NCBI GenBank assembly: GCA_900549055.1
Contig: URNB01000050.1
Coordinates: forward strand, 1 to 13,821
Direction of reading: 5' to 3'
Source: an uncultured Oscillospiraceae bacterium
GTDB lineage: Bacteria > Bacillota > Clostridia > Oscillospirales > Acutalibacteraceae
Length of the DNA stretch: 13,821 bases
Shown here piece after piece: positions 7,067-13,821 of this stretch. The notes under the pieces are model-generated. The model searched no databases and had not been told where the DNA came from. It saw only the letters and a list, made by a program, of their open reading frames with translations. Each line of letters opens with the position of its first letter. The first letter of the stretch is position 1. The position numbers and the translations under genes were made by a program.

Positions 7067-7094
7067 ATTATATACCTGTTTTCGCTGTTGTCAA
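7067..7094 (-). promoter_or_regulatory. promoter of the FMN riboswitch-ribU unit
   Basis: On the minus strand a consensus TTGACA (7094-7089) and TATAAT (7072-7067) are 16 bp apart. They start 3 bases after the mscL stop codon and lie just upstream of the aptamer, so ribU is transcribed independently of the mscL operon. Confidence 0.85.
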
Positions 7095-7097
7095 CAC

Positions 7098-7547
7098 TTA
7101 TTTTTTAAGAGAATCCCTAATCTCACGAAGCAGCAATACCTCTTCGCTCGGCTCTGCGGGCTTTTCCTCTTCCTTAACCTCTTCCTTTTTGCGCTTAAGG
7201 CTGTTCATCGCCTTAATAACAAAGAATATAACAAGCGAAACTATAAGGAAATTAATAACCGCCTGTATAAACTTACCGTAGCATATTTCCGCATCCTTAA
7301 CACCTTCAATTGCCGACGGAATTATGACCTTAAGATCCGAAAAATCAATACCGCCCATAATAAGACCTATCAGCGGGGTTATCATATCATTCACGAGTGA
7401 AGTGACGATTGCGGTGAACGCGCTGCCCATTACAACACCGACCGCAAGGTCTATAACGTTTCCGCGCGAAATAAACTCCTTAAACTCACCTATTAAGCCT
7501 TTTTTGCTTTTGATTCCCTCAACAATATCGATTTTTTTCTTACTCAC
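7098..7547 (-). CDS. mscL: Large-conductance mechanosensitive channel MscL
   Basis: MscL forms a homopentameric pore that opens under membrane tension and releases solutes during hypo-osmotic shock. This 149-aa protein carries the family core at about residues 19-70, from EFKEFISRGNVIDLAVGVVM through TPLIGLIMGGIDF. A second helix (about 94-113) and a charged cytoplasmic tail rich in Lys/Glu that ends in LLREIRDSL follow, as usual. The first ~18 residues are a Lys-rich extension compared with many MscLs. The start is GTG at 7547, preceded by GGAGCG (7560-7555), which lies in the end of the upstream methyltransferase gene. Only 3 bases separate the two genes, so translational coupling is likely. 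No in-frame ATG fits better. Confidence 0.96.
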   Translation of the reverse strand: MSKKKIDIVEGIKSKKGLIGEFKEFISRGNVIDLAVGVVMGSAFTAIVTSLVNDMITPLIGLIMGGIDFSDLKVIIPSAIEGVKDAEICYGKFIQAVINFLIVSLVIFFVIKAMNSLKRKKEEVKEEEKPAEPSEEVLLLREIRDSLKK

Positions 7548-7550
7548 AAT

Positions 7551-8681
7551 TTAGCGCTCCCTGTTTTTAAAATACATAAACAACTGGCATTTTATCATTC
7601 CGTTATACAGCTTACGGCGTTTATCCGCTTCTCTGCCGAAGAAACGCTCAAATTCATCGTGCGGGCTTATTATATAATACTTTCTGCCGCAGCCTTCCTT
7701 AAAGCGCTGACCCATCACGGCATATAATTCCTCTGCCGCCTTAACATCAAGCAGTCTTTCGCCGTAGGGCGGGTTGGTAATAACCAAGCACCTTTCATCG
7801 GGTACGGTAAAATCGCGGACATCGCCGACAGATGCCTTAACATACTTTTTCATGCCCGCTTTTTCGGCGTTTTCGTTTGTAAGCGCTACGGCGTTCGGGT
7901 CGGTATCAAACCCCTGCGCCCTGAACTCTATATTATGTACAATAAGATCCTGCGCGCGCATTCTTTCCTCGCGCCAGATACTATCGGGAATAAACCCGAA
8001 GCGCTCTGCAGAAAAGAAGCGCCTGAGTCCGGGAGCTGTGTTCGTAGCCTTCAATGCCGCTTCAATAAGCAGCGTTCCGCTGCCGCAGAACGGGTCGAAC
8101 ATAAGCGTATCGGGGTATATCCTCGCAAGATCGCACATTGCGGCGCCCAGCGTTTCCTTGAGCGGTGCGTCATTTGATTTTCTTCTGTAGCCGCGCTTAT
8201 GCAGTCCCTCGCCCGAGGTATCAATCATAAGCGAAGCAACATTCTTATGAATAAAGAAACGAACGCGGTATTCCGCGCCGGTCTCCTCAAAATGCGATAT
8301 ATGATATTTCTGCTTGAGTCTTTCGACAATAGCCTTTTTAACTATCGACTGGCAGTCCGGTATGCTGAAGAGTGCGGAATCAATACTCCTGCCGTTTACG
8401 GGAAACGCGTCGTATTTTCCGATATAATCCTCCCACGGCAGCGACTTAACGCCGTCAAAAAGCTCTGTGAAGGTCGCGGCCCTGAATTCGCCCACATCTA
8501 TCATAATTCTCTCTGCATATCGTGAGCAAATGTTTGCGCGCGCAAGCATATTAATACTGCCCGAAAGCTTTACCCTGCCGTTTTCGGCGGTGACGCTTTC
8601 AAAGCCCATACGGCGGAATTCATCCGCCGCTATGCTTTCCACTCCGAAAAGACAGGGTGCAATAAGCTTTATATTATCCAT
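7551..8681 (-). CDS. THUMP-domain class I RNA methyltransferase (RlmL/YpsC-like)
   Basis: The 376-aa protein has the layout of the RlmL N-terminal half and Bacillus YpsC. A ferredoxin-like/THUMP RNA-binding region (about 45-160) precedes a Rossmann-fold methyltransferase (about 165-375). The SAM-binding motif is DPFCGSG (196-202) and the catalytic motif NPPY (303-306) marks transfer to an exocyclic base nitrogen. In RlmL this gives m2G2445 in 23S rRNA, so 23S rRNA is the likely substrate. The second methyltransferase domain of E. coli RlmL is absent, as in Firmicutes homologues. It starts 3 bases after the YabR-like gene with no good ribosome binding site, pointing to coupling. It occupies the place where spoIIE stands in the Bacillus and Clostridium clusters. 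Confidence 0.92.
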   Translation of the reverse strand: MDNIKLIAPCLFGVESIAADEFRRMGFESVTAENGRVKLSGSINMLARANICSRYAERIMIDVGEFRAATFTELFDGVKSLPWEDYIGKYDAFPVNGRSIDSALFSIPDCQSIVKKAIVERLKQKYHISHFEETGAEYRVRFFIHKNVASLMIDTSGEGLHKRGYRRKSNDAPLKETLGAAMCDLARIYPDTLMFDPFCGSGTLLIEAALKATNTAPGLRRFFSAERFGFIPDSIWREERMRAQDLIVHNIEFRAQGFDTDPNAVALTNENAEKAGMKKYVKASVGDVRDFTVPDERCLVITNPPYGERLLDVKAAEELYAVMGQRFKEGCGRKYYIISPHDEFERFFGREADKRRKLYNGMIKCQLFMYFKNRER

Positions 8682-8684
8682 AAA

Positions 8685-9134
8685 TTATTTACCCGCGCCG
8701 CGCTTTGTACGCCTTGCCTCGGGGTTTTTGCGTTTTAAATCGGAAAATTTTTCATCACTTGTCTGCTTGAAGCGGTTCATCATTTCTTCAAAGCTCTGCG
8801 GCTCTGTTTTTTTCGGAGTCCAGGTATACGAGCCGTCGATTTTAGGTGTGGCGGAGCTGCGCCTTTCCCTGCGTTCTCTGGGTTCGTTTGTTCTTTCAGG
8901 CTCAAGTGCTCTTTTAATGCTTAGAGAAACCTTTCCGTCCTCCCCAATATTCAAAACCTTCATTTTAACGACATCGCCTGTTTTAACGAATTCCTTGATA
9001 TCGTTAACATAGGTGCGCGCAACCTCCGAGATATGTACCATGCCGGTTTTGCCCTCTCCGAGATCCGCAAAAACGCCGAAGTTTGTGATTCCGGTTATTT
9101 TTCCCTCAACAATTTGTCCGATAGTCAGCTGCAT
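8685..9134 (-). CDS. yabR: S1-domain RNA-binding protein, YabR-like
   Basis: This 149-aa protein has an N-terminal S1 OB-fold (about residues 1-73) with the typical GKITGITNFGVFADL, GMVHISEVA and VLNIGEDGKVSLSIK strands, then a long basic, probably disordered tail rich in Arg/Lys. S1 domains of this type bind RNA or ribosomes; YabR of Bacillus is the direct counterpart. I chose the ATG at 9134. An in-frame TTG at 9143 would add three residues, and AGGAGG (9153-9148) is 13 bases before the ATG but only 4 before the TTG, so the start is uncertain. It follows divIC by 28 bases, the same order as in Bacillus. Confidence 0.9.
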   Translation of the reverse strand: MQLTIGQIVEGKITGITNFGVFADLGEGKTGMVHISEVARTYVNDIKEFVKTGDVVKMKVLNIGEDGKVSLSIKRALEPERTNEPRERRERRSSATPKIDGSYTWTPKKTEPQSFEEMMNRFKQTSDEKFSDLKRKNPEARRTKRGAGK

Positions 9135-9162
9135 AAAAGCCAAAAGTCCTCCTCAAAAAATT

Positions 9163-9453
9163 TCAGTTTCCCGATATGTCTATAAATATCTGCTCGTCCG
9201 GATAAACATATCCCAAGCGCTCGCGCGCAGCCTTTTCTATGATCTTGGTTTTGGAGCCGTCCTCAAGCAATGCCTTGAGCTCCTCAATATCATTTTTTTC
9301 GGCGGAATACTGCGCTTTAAGTTCGTTTAGCTGCTTTGTGCTGTCGTTCCAGGTCTTCCACAGCCCCGCAAAGGTAAACACCATATAAGCGCATACGCCG
9401 AGAATCATAATCCGCAGGATAATACTCTTATTCCCGCGCTTTTTCTTTTTCAT
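9163..9453 (-). CDS. divIC: Septum formation initiator DivIC
   Basis: DivIC is a bitopic division protein that forms a complex with FtsL and DivIB at the septum. The 96-aa sequence has a short Lys-rich cytoplasmic end, one membrane helix (about 11-30) and a heptad coiled coil (about 35-65). The conserved C-terminal motif KAARERLGYVYPDEQIFI (about 74-91) is typical of DivIC/FtsB. The start ATG at 9453 follows GGAG by about 10 bases. It lies between yabQ and the S1 gene exactly as in Bacillus, which identifies it as DivIC rather than FtsL. Confidence 0.94.
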   Translation of the reverse strand: MKKKKRGNKSIILRIMILGVCAYMVFTFAGLWKTWNDSTKQLNELKAQYSAEKNDIEELKALLEDGSKTKIIEKAARERLGYVYPDEQIFIDISGN

Positions 9454-9503
9454 AATTTCAGCGCTCCAAACGATTTAATATATAATCAAGTATACAACAA
9501 ACC

Positions 9504-9962
9504 TTACTTCTTTTTCAAGCCTTTTTTTAAAGTATTTGCGATGAATTTTAAAAATTTGCTGATTTTTGACCCGCATTTATCCGATACGGAGCAAATTTTC
9601 GCGCAGGCAGCCGCCGAAAGGCGCGAAAATTTACCGAATATCGTTTTGAAAACGCGTATTATAAAAAGCAATATCGGCAAAAAAAGGCGTGATAAGGTAA
9701 AGCGGCATATAAAAAAGCCGACGCCCATGCCGACAAGCGCGAAGGCGCGTATTTCCCCGCCCGCCGCGGCAAGCAAAAACAGGAAGGCGATAACGCCGCA
9801 GATAAGCGAATACAAAATATCCTCAAAAAACACTGCGTACCGAGTTCGGTTAAAGCTTTTGCGGATCGCGCGGAAAATATCGTAAATAAGGCAGAAAACG
9901 CAGCCGACCGCCAACGATGTCAAAAAGGCGATAAGCTGCGAAGCATTATTAATTTCCCACAT
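9504..9962 (-). CDS. yabQ: Spore cortex biosynthesis protein YabQ
   Basis: In Bacillus, YabQ is a membrane protein made in the mother cell and needed for spore cortex formation. This 152-aa protein has the expected N-terminal run of about four helices (residues 8-30, 45-66, 70-88, 92-108) with the family motif GxxxCLIYDIFRAIRK near residues 19-34. The tail is basic and ends in lysines. It is shorter than the Bacillus protein, as clostridial versions often are. AGGTGAG (9971-9965), overlapping the yabP stop, is the ribosome binding site. The two genes are separated by 3 bases and are surely cotranscribed. Confidence 0.92.
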   Translation of the reverse strand: MWEINNASQLIAFLTSLAVGCVFCLIYDIFRAIRKSFNRTRYAVFFEDILYSLICGVIAFLFLLAAAGGEIRAFALVGMGVGFFICRFTLSRLFLPILLFIIRVFKTIFGKFSRLSAAACAKICSVSDKCGSKISKFLKFIANTLKKGLKKK

Positions 9963-9965
9963 AGC

Positions 9966-10235
9966 TCACCTGAAAACGCGGGAGAAAAATCCGCCGCTCC
10001 GCTCTTCGGAGGTATACACCGCGGCATAAATTTTTCCCTCGGCAAACAGATCGCCGCTTGCGGTATCGAAATTCACTATGTGAAGCCCTGCGCCCTTTAC
10101 GGTCAGTCTGCCGAGCGCCGTTTCGAGCAGCAGCGTTTCATCGTCAAACGAAATAACATCCTTTACACCCGAAAGCGTGAGCTTTTTTCTGTCTTCGATT
10201 ATTATATTGTGATTGCTGCGAATAACCTCTTCCAC
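9966..10235 (-). CDS. yabP: Sporulation protein YabP
   Basis: YabP is a small cytoplasmic protein required for normal spore formation, working with YabQ in the mother cell. The sequence is a compact beta-rich fold with the family pattern RKKLTLSGVKDVISFDD, then LLLETALGRLTVKG and a GKIYAAVY strand, ending in GFFSRVFR. An upstream GTG at 10244 is in frame, but GAGGGG (10249-10244) overlaps it, so it cannot be the start. The GTG at 10235, 8 bases after this ribosome binding site, gives an 89-aa protein of normal family length. It sits between rqcP and yabQ as in Bacillus. Confidence 0.92.
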   Translation of the reverse strand: MEEVIRSNHNIIIEDRKKLTLSGVKDVISFDDETLLLETALGRLTVKGAGLHIVNFDTASGDLFAEGKIYAAVYTSEERSGGFFSRVFR

Positions 10236-10280
10236 CGTAAACACCCCTCAATAAAATATATTGGGAACGGCGGCGGCTTA

Positions 10281-10523
10281 TTACTCCATAACGCGGTAAA
10301 GCCCTGCGGCATCGTCCTTTCTGACGGTTTCCGCAACCGAGGTGACCTCTGCCTTAAAAAGTCTTGCCCCGAAGGATATTTCCAAAATATCCCCAACCTT
10401 AACGTCATACGACGCGCGCGCGGGCTTGCCGTTGACCGAAACCCTGCCTGCGTCGCACGCTTCGTTTGCAACGGTGCGCCTTTTGATTATCCGCGATACC
10501 TTTAAATATTTATCAAGTCTCAT
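10281..10523 (-). CDS. rqcP: RNA-binding S4-domain protein RqcP (YabO)
   Basis: RqcP acts with RqcH on stalled large ribosomal subunits, where they add C-terminal alanine tails to incomplete chains for degradation. The 80-aa protein is almost only an S4 domain. It starts with the near-invariant MRLDKYLKVSRIIKRRT, followed by ACDAGRVSVNGKPARASYDV and VGDILEISFG. AGAGG precedes the ATG at 10523 by about 6 bases. The place directly before yabP and the length identify it as RqcP rather than the heat-shock protein Hsp15, which shares the fold. Confidence 0.93.
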   Translation of the reverse strand: MRLDKYLKVSRIIKRRTVANEACDAGRVSVNGKPARASYDVKVGDILEISFGARLFKAEVTSVAETVRKDDAAGLYRVME

Positions 10524-10578
10524 ATAAAGCCTCTGGAAAACAACAAAGCTGTCGGGTCAAGGAAAAGCACAAAACGCC

Positions 10579-10611
10579 CCTGAAAACCTCAGGCTCCCTC
10601 TGACGAGGGAG
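10579..10611 (-). other. tandem hairpins between hup and rqcP
   Basis: On the minus strand CTCCCTC-GTCA-GAGGGAG (10611-10594) is followed directly by CCTGA-GGTTT-TCAGG (10593-10579) and a weak T-containing tract. The pair could attenuate transcription or protect the hup message 3' end, lowering rqcP-yabP expression relative to HU. The first hairpin resembles the core of palindromic intergenic elements in this kind of genome, so it may be a remnant of one. Confidence 0.5.
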
Positions 10612-10664
10612 GCATATTTGTGCCGAATGTCCTTAACGCAACAGCTCCGGTTTTAAGTATTAAA

Positions 10665-10940
10665 TTATTTTGAAATAGAATCCTTAAGAGCCTTGCCTGC
10701 CTTGAATACCGGGTTCTTGGAAGCGGAAATTTCAATGGTCTGCTTGGTGCGCGGATTGATACCGGTTCTTGCTGCGCGCTCGCGTACCTCAAATGTGCCG
10801 AAGCCTACCAGCTGAACCTTCTCACCCTTTTTGAGCTCGTCAACAACGGTGTCAAGAAAAGCGGAAAGTGCTTTTTCGGCATCCTTCTTTGAAATAGCTG
10901 CCTTCTCGGCAATTGATACTACCAATTCTGTTTTGTTCAT
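10665..10940 (-). CDS. hup: DNA-binding protein HU
   Basis: HU is the abundant nucleoid protein that bends DNA as a dimer. The 91-aa protein shows the full family pattern: two N-terminal helices, then GFGTFEVRERAARTGINPRT (47-66) spanning the DNA-inserting arm and its Pro63, and the C-terminal KNPVFKAGKALKDSI. The start is the ATG at 10940, with GGAGGTT 7 bases before; an in-frame TTG five codons upstream is not used. HU belongs to this cluster in clostridia, lying between the spoVB/mazG region and rqcP. A long AT-rich leader suggests its own promoter and strong expression. Confidence 0.97.
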   Translation of the reverse strand: MNKTELVVSIAEKAAISKKDAEKALSAFLDTVVDELKKGEKVQLVGFGTFEVRERAARTGINPRTKQTIEISASKNPVFKAGKALKDSISK

Positions 10941-10975
10941 TTTAAGAACCTCCAATAAAATTTTTCAACGATTTC

Positions 10976-11003
10976 TCGTTTGAAATCCGAATGATACAAA
11001 CGA
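10976..11003. repeat. inverted repeat in the hup leader
   Basis: TCGTTTG (10976-10982) and CAAACGA (10997-11003) form a 7-bp inverted repeat with a 14-base loop in the untranslated leader, 36 bases upstream of the HU start. It could be an RNA hairpin or a protein-binding site; no T-tract follows, so it is not a terminator. Confidence 0.45.
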
Positions 11004-11020
11004 AAAGCTTGTACTATATA

Positions 11021-11049
11021 TTTTTACCATACTTTCAGAAAAAAATCAA
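11021..11049 (-). promoter_or_regulatory. possible promoter of hup
   Basis: On the minus strand TTGATT (11049-11044) and TAAAAA (11026-11021) are 17 bp apart, with an extended TGG before the -10 box. A TATAGT a few bases further on is an alternative -10 box without a good -35 box. The 11041-11116 region is very AT-rich, with A/T runs typical of an UP element. No terminator is visible after the flippase gene, so read-through is also possible. Confidence 0.4.
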
Positions 11050-11116
11050 TCTGTTTTCGGCAAAATTTTAATTTTTCTGTAAAAAAACATAAAATCATCT
11101 TTTTAAAAGCCTGTTT

Positions 11117-12814
11117 TCAACGAATAATTCTATGTTTTCTACAAAATTCAGCCAATCTTTTTCCTTTATCCGATTCGGGAAAATCGCTTGCGTCAAGTGT
11201 CTTCAGGACTGTGAGCGCCGCAAAATACACAGCTCCCGCGCAAAAAACGGCAATCAAAGTCATGCCGCGCGAGCTGCCTGCGGTCATTACAAGCCGCGCG
11301 CATATCCCGCAAAGCGCCGCCGATAAAAGCGGCTTTATAAATACACCGGAAACATTTATCACAGAGCCCGCCGCCCTTATGAGCGATATAATATCAAGCA
11401 CAAAAATAACAAAAAAGCAGGCGGCAGTGCCGAGGGATGCGCCGTTTACATTTATTCGCGGAGCCGAGACTGCCGCTATATTGACAGCAAGCTTTACTGC
11501 CGTTCCGACCGCGGTGTTGAAGAGCACCGCATTCTGCCTGCCGAGCGCCTGCAATATACCGCCGAGCGGTGCCAAAAAGCCCGCAAAGAGTGCGGCAAAG
11601 CCGTAAACCGTAAGCAGCCTTCCGCCTATCGCCGCAGACGCCTGCGTATCATATAAAAGGCCGGTTATTTCGCCGCCTATCGCCATAAAGCCGCACGCTG
11701 CGGGAAGAGATATTATTGCCGCAGCCTTGAGTGCGGTATTTATCCCCTTTTTAAGCTCCTCACCGTTTGAGGAAGCGGCTGCGGCGGTCACCGCGGGAAC
11801 AGCCCCAATGCCGATTACCGATGTGATTGCCGGAACAAGATTGAAAACCGTATATGCCTTGCCGCGTATCCCGTAAAGCAAAACAGGAAAAACCGAAAGC
11901 TCGGGAAGCTCCTCCCCCGAAAATGCGTCGGCATAATATGCGCGCAGATCCGTCCCGCCGTTTATAAGACCTTCAAGACCGCTTTTTACCGTAAATGCGT
12001 CTATCATAGAAGGAATATTGAGCGTCAGCGAGGTCAGCGCTATCGGCAAGGTCACAACAAGAATTTTTCTGAAGGCCCGCGCGGAGCTTTGCGGCTCGGG
12101 TGCGGTACGGAGCATTGCCTCTGTTATGCCGTCGCCCTTCAATTTAGCGTATACGCGCACATAAAGCGCCGCGAAAAGCGTTCCTGCGGTTATGCCCGCC
12201 ATAGCCGCCGCAGCCCCTAAAACCGCGCTGCCGGTCAGCCTTACAGTTAAAAATGCCGCGCCGAGACCCAAAAAAAGCTTGCAAAGTGCCTCTGTAAGCT
12301 CTGAAACGGCGGTGGGATACATATTATTAAGTCCCTCATAATACCCGCGTTCTGCCGATAAAAGGCAGGAAAAGAGCACCGCAGGCGCTACGCAAAAAAT
12401 CACCGGTGCGGTGTTTCCGGTTGCATCGGTCAGTTTCACAAACGGGATGACGAGCGCCGCAAAAAGCGCCGTGCCGATTACACCGGACACCGCAAATACC
12501 CGTTTTATCAGCCTGTATGACGCGCGTGCGTCACGGTATCTCCCCTTCGCAATATGCTCCGAAACCGTTTTTGCCGCCGCCACGGGCAACCCTGCCATTG
12601 CAAGAGAATAAATCGGCGAAAACAGATCGTATGCTGAGGAAAAATAGCCGAAGCCCTCGTCTCCAAGGCAATGCGCCGACGACAGCGGAATTTTAAAAAG
12701 CGCGCCTATAAGCTTTACAAGCACTGCGGACACAAGCAGCACCGCCGTGCCGTATTGCTGGGTACGGCGCGCATTATCCGCCGCGGTCAAAGCCTTGCTG
12801 CGGCGCGCGCGCAT
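11117..12814 (-). CDS. SpoVB/MurJ-like polysaccharide or lipid II flippase
   Basis: This 565-aa protein of the MOP superfamily has about 14 membrane helices, beginning at residue 22 after a basic cytoplasmic start. Family features are the first helix pair ending in LGDEGFGYFSSAYDLFSPIY (50-69) and GLPVAAAKTVSEHIAKGRY (75-93), the SpoVB-type version of the G-(I/L)-P-x-A signature. Such proteins flip undecaprenyl-linked envelope precursors. SpoVB is needed for spore cortex, and YabM is its paralogue at this same locus in Bacillus, so this is likely the YabM/SpoVB counterpart. The ATG at 12814 overlaps the nucleosidase gene by 28 bases and has no clear ribosome binding site, so translation probably depends on re-initiation. 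Confidence 0.9.
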   Translation of the reverse strand: MRARRSKALTAADNARRTQQYGTAVLLVSAVLVKLIGALFKIPLSSAHCLGDEGFGYFSSAYDLFSPIYSLAMAGLPVAAAKTVSEHIAKGRYRDARASYRLIKRVFAVSGVIGTALFAALVIPFVKLTDATGNTAPVIFCVAPAVLFSCLLSAERGYYEGLNNMYPTAVSELTEALCKLFLGLGAAFLTVRLTGSAVLGAAAAMAGITAGTLFAALYVRVYAKLKGDGITEAMLRTAPEPQSSARAFRKILVVTLPIALTSLTLNIPSMIDAFTVKSGLEGLINGGTDLRAYYADAFSGEELPELSVFPVLLYGIRGKAYTVFNLVPAITSVIGIGAVPAVTAAAASSNGEELKKGINTALKAAAIISLPAACGFMAIGGEITGLLYDTQASAAIGGRLLTVYGFAALFAGFLAPLGGILQALGRQNAVLFNTAVGTAVKLAVNIAAVSAPRINVNGASLGTAACFFVIFVLDIISLIRAAGSVINVSGVFIKPLLSAALCGICARLVMTAGSSRGMTLIAVFCAGAVYFAALTVLKTLDASDFPESDKGKRLAEFCRKHRIIR

Positions 12815-13482
12815 TCAAGAATAAAATCGGAAAGCACGGTTTCGCCGGAGTTGTTCATCTCGCGGTAGCTTACAAGCGCGTCCGCCCCCGCGTCGTCCGA
12901 TATTCTGCGGACAGAGGCAAACGGAATTCCCGCGAATGAGCAAACATACGCAACGGCGGCTGTTTCCATATCACAGCAGACGGCATCAAACTCGGTCTTA
13001 AGCTTTTCACGAAGTTCCCCGTCATTCACAAAGCAGTCGCCCGTCACTGCGGTGCCGGTAACCGCTTCCGGTAAAAGTGAGAGGATCATACCGTTCAGCT
13101 GCTCATCAGCTTCGTAAATATAGGTCTGTCCCGGCTTTTCACAAAGGCGGTAGCCGATTCCGCTTAAATCAAAATCGTGCTCCAAAAAGCGTGTACACAC
13201 GCAGATATCTCCCCTGCGAACACGGCTTATTCCGCCCGAAAGACCGTAATTGAGCATTATCTCGCAGCCTTCATCTGCCAAATGCGCGGCTGCGGCTGCG
13301 GCGTTAACCTTACCTACTCCGCAATGCATGGCATAAATATCCGCAGATCCCGATTTAAACCGCAGTATTTGCCTTTTCAGAAATTCACTTTCCGAAAATT
13401 TGCCCCTTGTCACAAGGTCGGCAAGGGGCTTGAATTCATCTTCATCGGCAACAATTATGCCGATTTTTTTATATTCTGACAT
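12787..13482 (-). CDS. mtnN: 5'-methylthioadenosine/S-adenosylhomocysteine nucleosidase
   Basis: This enzyme splits adenine from methylthioadenosine and S-adenosylhomocysteine, clearing by-products of SAM use. The 231-aa protein spans the whole nucleoside phosphorylase fold. Residues matching the E. coli enzyme are the general acid E16 (in IGIIVADEDEF, matching E12), the glycine loop NYGLSGGI (78-85), M172-E173 (in CCDMETAAVAYVC), which bind the ribose, and catalytic D196 (in RRISDDAG, matching D197). The identity is therefore well supported, though a related futalosine hydrolase is possible. The gene starts 8 bases after the zinc-ribbon gene, with a weak ribosome binding site, and overlaps the flippase gene by 28 bases, so all three form one operon. 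Confidence 0.85.
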   Translation of the reverse strand: MSEYKKIGIIVADEDEFKPLADLVTRGKFSESEFLKRQILRFKSGSADIYAMHCGVGKVNAAAAAAHLADEGCEIMLNYGLSGGISRVRRGDICVCTRFLEHDFDLSGIGYRLCEKPGQTYIYEADEQLNGMILSLLPEAVTGTAVTGDCFVNDGELREKLKTEFDAVCCDMETAAVAYVCSFAGIPFASVRRISDDAGADALVSYREMNNSGETVLSDFILECARAAARL

Positions 13483-13490
13483 ATCCCGGC

Positions 13491-13821
13491 TTATTCTTTC
13501 TCGGATTTTTCTTCCGTATCGGGTTCGGCAGCGCTTTCAAAAACCAGCTTTTCGCCGCAGAAATTGCAGTAAACCGAGCATTTATCAATAGAAGCGCCGC
13601 ATTTCGGGCAAACGCGCTTATTCTTTGTATTGTTAATCTCCCTGCGCAATTCTTCGATTTTTGCGTTTTTCTCATCAATCGCAGCGACCAGGCGCGCCGC
13701 CTCTTCGTTTTCGATTTCGTTGTCCTTAAGCTCCGAATAATAAAATCTGCCCAGCGCTTCAAAATCCTTTGTACGCTTGGCTTCAAGCGAAGCAATATCA
13801 AACTTTTGCTTTTGCGTTGTT
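13491..13821 (-). CDS. zinc-ribbon protein, 5'-truncated by the window edge
   Basis: The last 109 codons of a gene are visible, ending at the TAA at 13493-13491. The visible part starts TTQKQKFDIASLEAKRTKDF and is a long charged helix, probably coiled coil, up to about residue 70. A C-terminal zinc ribbon with two knuckles, CPKCG and CNFCG, spaced by 11 residues, and an acidic Glu/Lys tail follow. Small proteins of this layout are common but uncharacterised in Clostridia. The start lies beyond the right edge. It is the first visible gene of the minus-strand operon, 8 bases before the nucleosidase. Confidence 0.85.
   Translation of the reverse strand, partial: TTQKQKFDIASLEAKRTKDFEALGRFYYSELKDNEIENEEAARLVAAIDEKNAKIEELRREINNTKNKRVCPKCGASIDKCSVYCNFCGEKLVFESAAEPDTEEKSEKE

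Noticed and set aside
13469..13801. 110-codon minus-strand frame rich in Arg/Lys
   Set aside because: It is out of frame with the zinc-ribbon gene, whose frame holds the paired CPKCG/CNFCG knuckles, and it overlaps the nucleosidase start.
1..13821. CRISPR array, tRNA or rRNA gene, prophage, insertion-sequence transposase, toxin-antitoxin or defence genes
   Set aside because: No regularly spaced repeats, no cloverleaf or rRNA stretches, and no reading frame with such domains were seen on either strand.

Overview
The window looks like chromosomal DNA of an endospore-forming Clostridia bacterium, probably a gut Oscillospirales/Ruminococcaceae-type lineage. The evidence is the sporulation genes yabP, yabQ and a SpoVB-like flippase, the DivIC/RqcP/HU neighbourhood typical of Firmicutes, AGGAGG-type ribosome binding sites, and an intergenic palindromic element of a kind common in gut Firmicutes. 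The lineage is inferred from gene content, not from a search.

Left part (1-5750, + strand): a self-contained envelope/efflux cassette. A TetR-family regulator (238-801) has its own promoter, and a perfect 9-bp inverted repeat overlaps the -10 box, so autorepression is likely. A terminator follows. A second promoter (867-895) then drives a tight three-gene operon: a six-helix DUF308/HdeD-like membrane protein, a 696-aa MMPL/RND-type transporter with both intramembrane aspartates, and a 705-aa membrane-anchored or secreted protein with two perfect-register L-x-x-G heptad tracts. A strong terminator closes the operon. Two diverged direct copies of a short repeat (22-108 and 5763-5811) flank the cassette.

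Middle (5750-6282): a 530-bp gene-free stretch. It holds the second repeat copy, about 225 bp with nothing recognisable, a roughly 159-bp MITE-like palindromic element with imperfect terminal inverted repeats, and the terminator of the convergent ribU.

Right part (6283-13821, all - strand): read in transcription order from the right edge. A 5'-truncated zinc-ribbon protein is followed by an MTA/SAH nucleosidase, then a SpoVB/MurJ-like flippase, HU, the S4-domain protein RqcP, YabP, YabQ, DivIC, an S1-domain YabR-like protein, a THUMP-type RNA methyltransferase and MscL. Last comes ribU, under its own promoter and an FMN riboswitch with an attenuator-like terminator. The core from the flippase to YabR is the conserved Firmicutes sporulation/division/translation-quality cluster. 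MazG, which usually sits after the SpoVB-like gene, is absent, and the spoIIE position after YabR is taken by the methyltransferase and mscL.

The most unusual part is the regulated DUF308 + MMPL + heptad-repeat protein cassette between dispersed repeats. The most secure regulatory elements are the FMN riboswitch and the TetR promoter/operator.
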